The notes under the pieces: generated by a model
Database searches by the model: none
The model's input: only the letters and a program-made list of their open reading frames with translations
What the model was told of the DNA's origin: nothing
Position numbers and translations under genes: made by a program
NCBI RefSeq assembly: GCF_000744095.1
Contig: NZ_JQLI01000001.1
Coordinates: 2,790,001 to 2,854,000 of the forward strand
Source: Cupriavidus necator A5-1
GTDB lineage: Bacteria > Pseudomonadota > Gammaproteobacteria > Burkholderiales > Burkholderiaceae
Direction: 5' to 3'
DNA length: 64,000 bases
Shown: one piece after another, positions 61,314 through 64,000 of the stretch
Position numbering within the stretch: position 1 is the stretch's first letter
How the letters are laid out: each line of letters opens with the position of its first letter

Positions 61314-62402
61314 TCATGCAGACGCGCGGAAAAGGCTGCGCTCGTTGAACAGGGGATTGGGAAGGTCGGGATCGGACTGGTGTGTGTGGTAGCGCTCGAT
61401 CCGTTCCACTTCATTGCGCGAGCCGAAGATCACGCCGATGCGCTGGTGCAGCGCGCCCGGCGCCACCGACATCAGCGGCTGCCGGCCGGTGCTGGCACGC
61501 CCGCCAGCCTGCTCCATCAGGAAGGCGACCGGGTTGGCCTCATACAGCAGCCGCAGGCGGCCGGGTTTGGCCGGGTCCTTGCTGTCGCGCGGGTACATGA
61601 AGACGCCGCCCCGCATCAGGATGCGGTGCGCCTCGGCCACCATCGACGCAATCCAGCGCATGTTGAAGTCCTTGCCACGCGGCCCGCTCTGCCCGGCCAG
61701 GCATTCGGAGATGTATTGCCTGACCGGCGCTTCCCAGAAACGGCTGTTCGAGGCGTTGATGGCAAATTCGTGGGTATCGGCTGGCACCCGCAGGTTGGGA
61801 TGGGTGAGAAAGAATTCCCCAAGGTTGGGATCGAGGGTGAAACCGTTGACACCGTTGCCGACGGTCAGCACCAGCATGGTGGTAGGCCCGTAGAGCGCGT
61901 AGCCGGCCGCCACCTGGGCCGTGCCAGGTTGCAGGAAGTCCTGCTCGGTGACAGCGGCGGCGCCTTCGGGCGCGCGCAGCACCGAGAAGATGCTGCCCAC
62001 CGAGACATTGACGTCGATGTTCGATGAGCCGTCGAGCGGGTCGAACACCAGCAGGTACTTGCCGCGCGGGTAGCACTCGGGAATCTGGTACGGCTCGGCC
62101 ATTTCCTCCGAGGCCATGCCGGCCAGGTGGCCGCCCCACTCGTTGACGCGCAGAAAAGCCTCGTTGCTCAGTACGTCGAGCTTCTGCTGGATCTCGCCCT
62201 GCACGTTGACGGCGGTGCCATCCTCGCTACCGGCTCGGCCGTGCAGGCCGCCCAGCGCACCGAAGGCAACGGCGCGCGCAATCTCCTTGCAGGCCATGGC
62301 AACGTTGAGGATCAGGCCGTTGAAGCCGCCGCTGGCGTCCGGATAGCGGCGGCGCTCCTCGATCAGGAACTGCGTCAGGGTCATCCTCTGGACTTCTGGC
62401 AT
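61314..62402 (-). CDS. cbbF: Class I fructose-1,6-bisphosphatase (Calvin cycle)
   Basis: A 362-residue phosphatase acting on fructose and probably sedoheptulose bisphosphate. The metal-site motif is [47 protein letters not shown] and [18 protein letters not shown] are the usual C-terminal blocks. AGGAGACCTG precedes the ATG. It lies 51 bases after cbbE. Confidence 0.94.
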   Translation of the reverse strand: MPEVQRMTLTQFLIEERRRYPDASGGFNGLILNVAMACKEIARAVAFGALGGLHGRAGSEDGTAVNVQGEIQQKLDVLSNEAFLRVNEWGGHLAGMASEEMAEPYQIPECYPRGKYLLVFDPLDGSSNIDVNVSVGSIFSVLRAPEGAAAVTEQDFLQPGTAQVAAGYALYGPTTMLVLTVGNGVNGFTLDPNLGEFFLTHPNLRVPADTHEFAINASNSRFWEAPVRQYISECLAGQSGPRGKDFNMRWIASMVAEAHRILMRGGVFMYPRDSKDPAKPGRLRLLYEANPVAFLMEQAGGRASTGRQPLMSVAPGALHQRIGVIFGSRNEVERIERYHTHQSDPDLPNPLFNERSLFRASA

Positions 62403-62453
62403 GACAGGTCTCCTCTTGATTTGCTGTGTGTTCTTGTGTGGCGCTGGTGCGGG

Positions 62454-63179
62454 CTAGGTGTACGTGGCGGCCCCGCGCAGGCGGCGCAGGATGCCCCGGT
62501 AGCCGCCGTCGGCATCCGGCGCGCCAAACACGCCGCTGCCGGCGACGAAGGTGTCGGCGCCCGCGCGGGCGATCGCGGCAATGTTGTCGGCCTTGACGCC
62601 GCCGTCGATCTCCAGCCAGACAGGCCAGCCGCCGGCCTCCTGCTGCCGGTCGATGCGCGCGCGTACCTGGCGCAGCTTGTCCAGCACGCCGGGGATGAAC
62701 GCCTGGCCGCCGAAGCCAGGGTTGACGCTCATCAGCAGCACCAGGTCGAGCTGGCCCAGCGTATGGTCCAGCCAGCCCAGCGGCGTGGCCGGGTTCAGCA
62801 CCAGGCCGGCCTTGCAGCCGTGGTCACGGATCAGGCCGATGGTGCGGTCCACATGCCGGCTCGCCTCCGGATGGAAGCTGATGATCCCTGCACCCGCCTT
62901 GGCGAACAGCGGGATCAGCGCATCGACCGGCTCCACCATCAGGTGAACGTCGATGGGGATCGAAACGTGCGGCCGGATCGCCTCGCACACCAGCGGGCCG
63001 ATGGTCAGGTTGGGCACGTAGTGGTTGTCCATCACGTCGAAGTGCACGAGGTCGGCGCCGGCTGCCTCGATCGCGCGCACCTCCTCGCCCAGCCTCGCGA
63101 AGTCGGCGGACAGGATGGAGGGCGCCAGGCGGATGGCGCGCTGGCGGCCGTGGCCGGTGTCATGGTCGGTGGCGTGCAT
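62454..63179 (-). CDS. cbbE: Ribulose-phosphate 3-epimerase
   Basis: A 241-residue TIM-barrel epimerase. [48 protein letters not shown] and [11 protein letters not shown] carry the catalytic Asp pair and metal ligands. There is a short His/Asp-rich leader ([11 protein letters not shown]) before the family start. The ATG at 63179 directly follows the cbbY stop (63181), so the two are tightly coupled. Confidence 0.93.
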   Translation of the reverse strand: MHATDHDTGHGRQRAIRLAPSILSADFARLGEEVRAIEAAGADLVHFDVMDNHYVPNLTIGPLVCEAIRPHVSIPIDVHLMVEPVDALIPLFAKAGAGIISFHPEASRHVDRTIGLIRDHGCKAGLVLNPATPLGWLDHTLGQLDLVLLMSVNPGFGGQAFIPGVLDKLRQVRARIDRQQEAGGWPVWLEIDGGVKADNIAAIARAGADTFVAGSGVFGAPDADGGYRGILRRLRGAATYT

Positions 63180-63180
63180 A

Positions 63181-63945
63181 TCAGGCTGCCTCGAACAGGG
63201 TGCCGCGATGCCAGCGGCGCAGTGCGGCCAGGTCGGCCCAGCGGTGGTCCGCGCCGGGCAGGTGCTGCGGAATCGGCTGCTCCGGGTCGCCCAGGTGCGG
63301 CAGCACCAGCAGCGCGCCGTCAAAACGGTCCTGCGCGGTGTAGGCGGTGGGCGTGACCACGGTGGGGATGCCGGCCGCCTGCGCGGCGCGCAGTCCGTTC
63401 TCCGAATCCTCGATAGCCAGGCAGTCGCCGGCCGCCAGGCCGAGCCGGTCCAGCACGGCCAGGTAGACATCCGGGGCCGGCTTCTTGACCGCGGTGGTGC
63501 CGGCGTCGCAGATGGCGGCAAAGCGCTCGCGCCAGCCGGCACCCAACGGCGCCTGCAACAGCGCATCGAGATTGACCGGCGTGGTGGTGGTGGCGATGGC
63601 AATGGGCATGCCGGCGCGGCCGGCCTCCTCGATCAGGCGGGCAATGCCCGGCCGCAGCGGCAGCCGGCCGCTGCTGACGCGTTCGGCATAGTGGCGGGTC
63701 TTGATGGCATGCACGGCGTCGATCGTTTCCTTGACCTTGCAGCCGCGGGCTTCTTCCGGGTCGACCATGCGCCAGTAGTGCGTCAAACGCTCCTTGCCGC
63801 CGGCCACCCTGAGCAGGCGCGTGTAGAGCGCCTCATCCCAGCACCAGTCGAGGCCGACTTCGCCAAAGGCGGCATTGAAGGCCTGGAGGTGGGCGGTCTC
63901 GGTATCGGCAAGCGTGCCGTCGACATCGAAGATCAGGGCTTGCAT
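63181..63945 (-). CDS. cbbY: CbbY, xylulose-1,5-bisphosphate phosphatase-type HAD protein
   Basis: A 254-residue HAD phosphatase. [14 protein letters not shown] holds the nucleophile, IATTTTPVN is motif 2, KKPAPDVY motif 3 and [16 protein letters not shown] motif 4. CbbY proteins remove xylulose 1,5-bisphosphate, a misfire product that blocks RuBisCO. The start follows the preceding gene's stop by 3 bases. Confidence 0.93.
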   Translation of the reverse strand: MQALIFDVDGTLADTETAHLQAFNAAFGEVGLDWCWDEALYTRLLRVAGGKERLTHYWRMVDPEEARGCKVKETIDAVHAIKTRHYAERVSSGRLPLRPGIARLIEEAGRAGMPIAIATTTTPVNLDALLQAPLGAGWRERFAAICDAGTTAVKKPAPDVYLAVLDRLGLAAGDCLAIEDSENGLRAAQAAGIPTVVTPTAYTAQDRFDGALLVLPHLGDPEQPIPQHLPGADHRWADLAALRRWHRGTLFEAA

Positions 63946-63948
63946 GGC

Positions 63949-64000
63949 TTACTCCCTCGCCGAGGCCTGCGTAGCCGGTGCGGCCGGTGCAAACACGCGA
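63949..64000 (-). CDS. cbbX: C-terminal end of cbbX (partial, cut by window edge)
   Basis: The last 16 codons of a gene read RVFAPAAPATQASARE and stop at 63949-63951. The stretch is too short to identify on its own. It is assigned to the RuBisCO activase gene cbbX because cbbX precedes cbbY in the known cbbLSXYEFPTZGKA order and CbbX proteins end with an ASRVF-type segment. Confidence 0.55.
   Translation of the reverse strand, partial: RVFAPAAPATQASARE

Noticed and set aside
1..64000. CRISPR arrays, tRNA/rRNA genes, insertion sequences, toxin-antitoxin or phage genes
   Set aside because: None seen: no spaced direct-repeat arrays, no transposase or integrase motifs, no tRNA-like cloverleaf recognised.

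Overview
The window is GC-rich, tightly packed bacterial DNA (about 65 percent G+C by eye) with no rRNA, tRNA, insertion sequence, prophage or CRISPR array that I can see. The last 10 kb is a Calvin-cycle gene run on the minus strand in the order (cbbX end)-cbbY-cbbE-cbbF-cbbP-cbbT-cbbZ-cbbG-cbbK-cbbA. This is the known cbb operon order of Cupriavidus necator and relatives. Together with the many Bug-type binding proteins, LysR/TetR/HxlR/MarR regulators and stand-alone catabolic clusters, it points to a Cupriavidus (Burkholderiales) replicon, probably a secondary chromosome or megaplasmid. The species cannot be fixed from the sequence alone.

Layout. 1-1320: the C-terminal half of an RND pump, cut by the window edge. 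1409-20031: a catabolic island. It has XdhC, an AAHS-type MFS importer, a secreted DUF302 protein, three clustered regulators (TetR, HxlR, TetR), a three-subunit molybdenum hydroxylase of the CO dehydrogenase form II type with a CoxG protein, then thiolase, enoyl-CoA hydratase, acyl-CoA ligase, Bug protein, a second hydratase-fold enzyme, a PanE-like reductase, MaoC and a second thiolase. The set suggests CoA activation, hydroxylation and beta-oxidation-like breakdown of an unidentified acid. 20057-25183: an EmrAB-type efflux pump with HxlR regulator and a divergent outer-membrane factor. 25279-35108: an alpha/beta hydrolase, then an operon for an unknown aromatic or heterocyclic compound (amidohydrolase, ribose-type ABC importer, hydroxyquinol-type ring-cleavage dioxygenase, YCII and Dabb proteins) with a divergent LysR gene.

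35132-41749: a hydroxyisobutyrate-dehydrogenase-like enzyme, a small membrane protein, a Bug protein, an MSAD-like tautomerase, two divergent alpha/beta hydrolases, a MarR regulator, a SnoaL-like protein and a flavin reductase. Three related palindromes tie the MarR gene to its neighbours. 42097-45314: a four-helix membrane protein, an orphan TolA/TonB-like protein, ferredoxin-NADP reductase, a DOPA-dioxygenase-like protein and a conserved hypothetical. 45474-54225: a GntR/FCD regulator divergent from a Liv-type ABC importer, an N-carbamoylase-type amidohydrolase and an M81 (MlrC) peptidase. A 28-bp perfect palindrome just after a strong sigma70-type promoter sits between them. 54309-64000: the cbb operon; RuBisCO and cbbR would lie beyond the right edge.

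The most notable non-coding signals are three families of repeated operator-like elements: (i) AGTATTAYGATCRTAATACT-like sites at 4614, 4867 and 10539; (ii) a 22-nt element at 4723, 11132, 11241 and 11371; (iii) GAGCATATGCTC-centred palindromes at 38970, 39844 and 40451. They suggest that gene sets hundreds to thousands of bases apart share a regulator.
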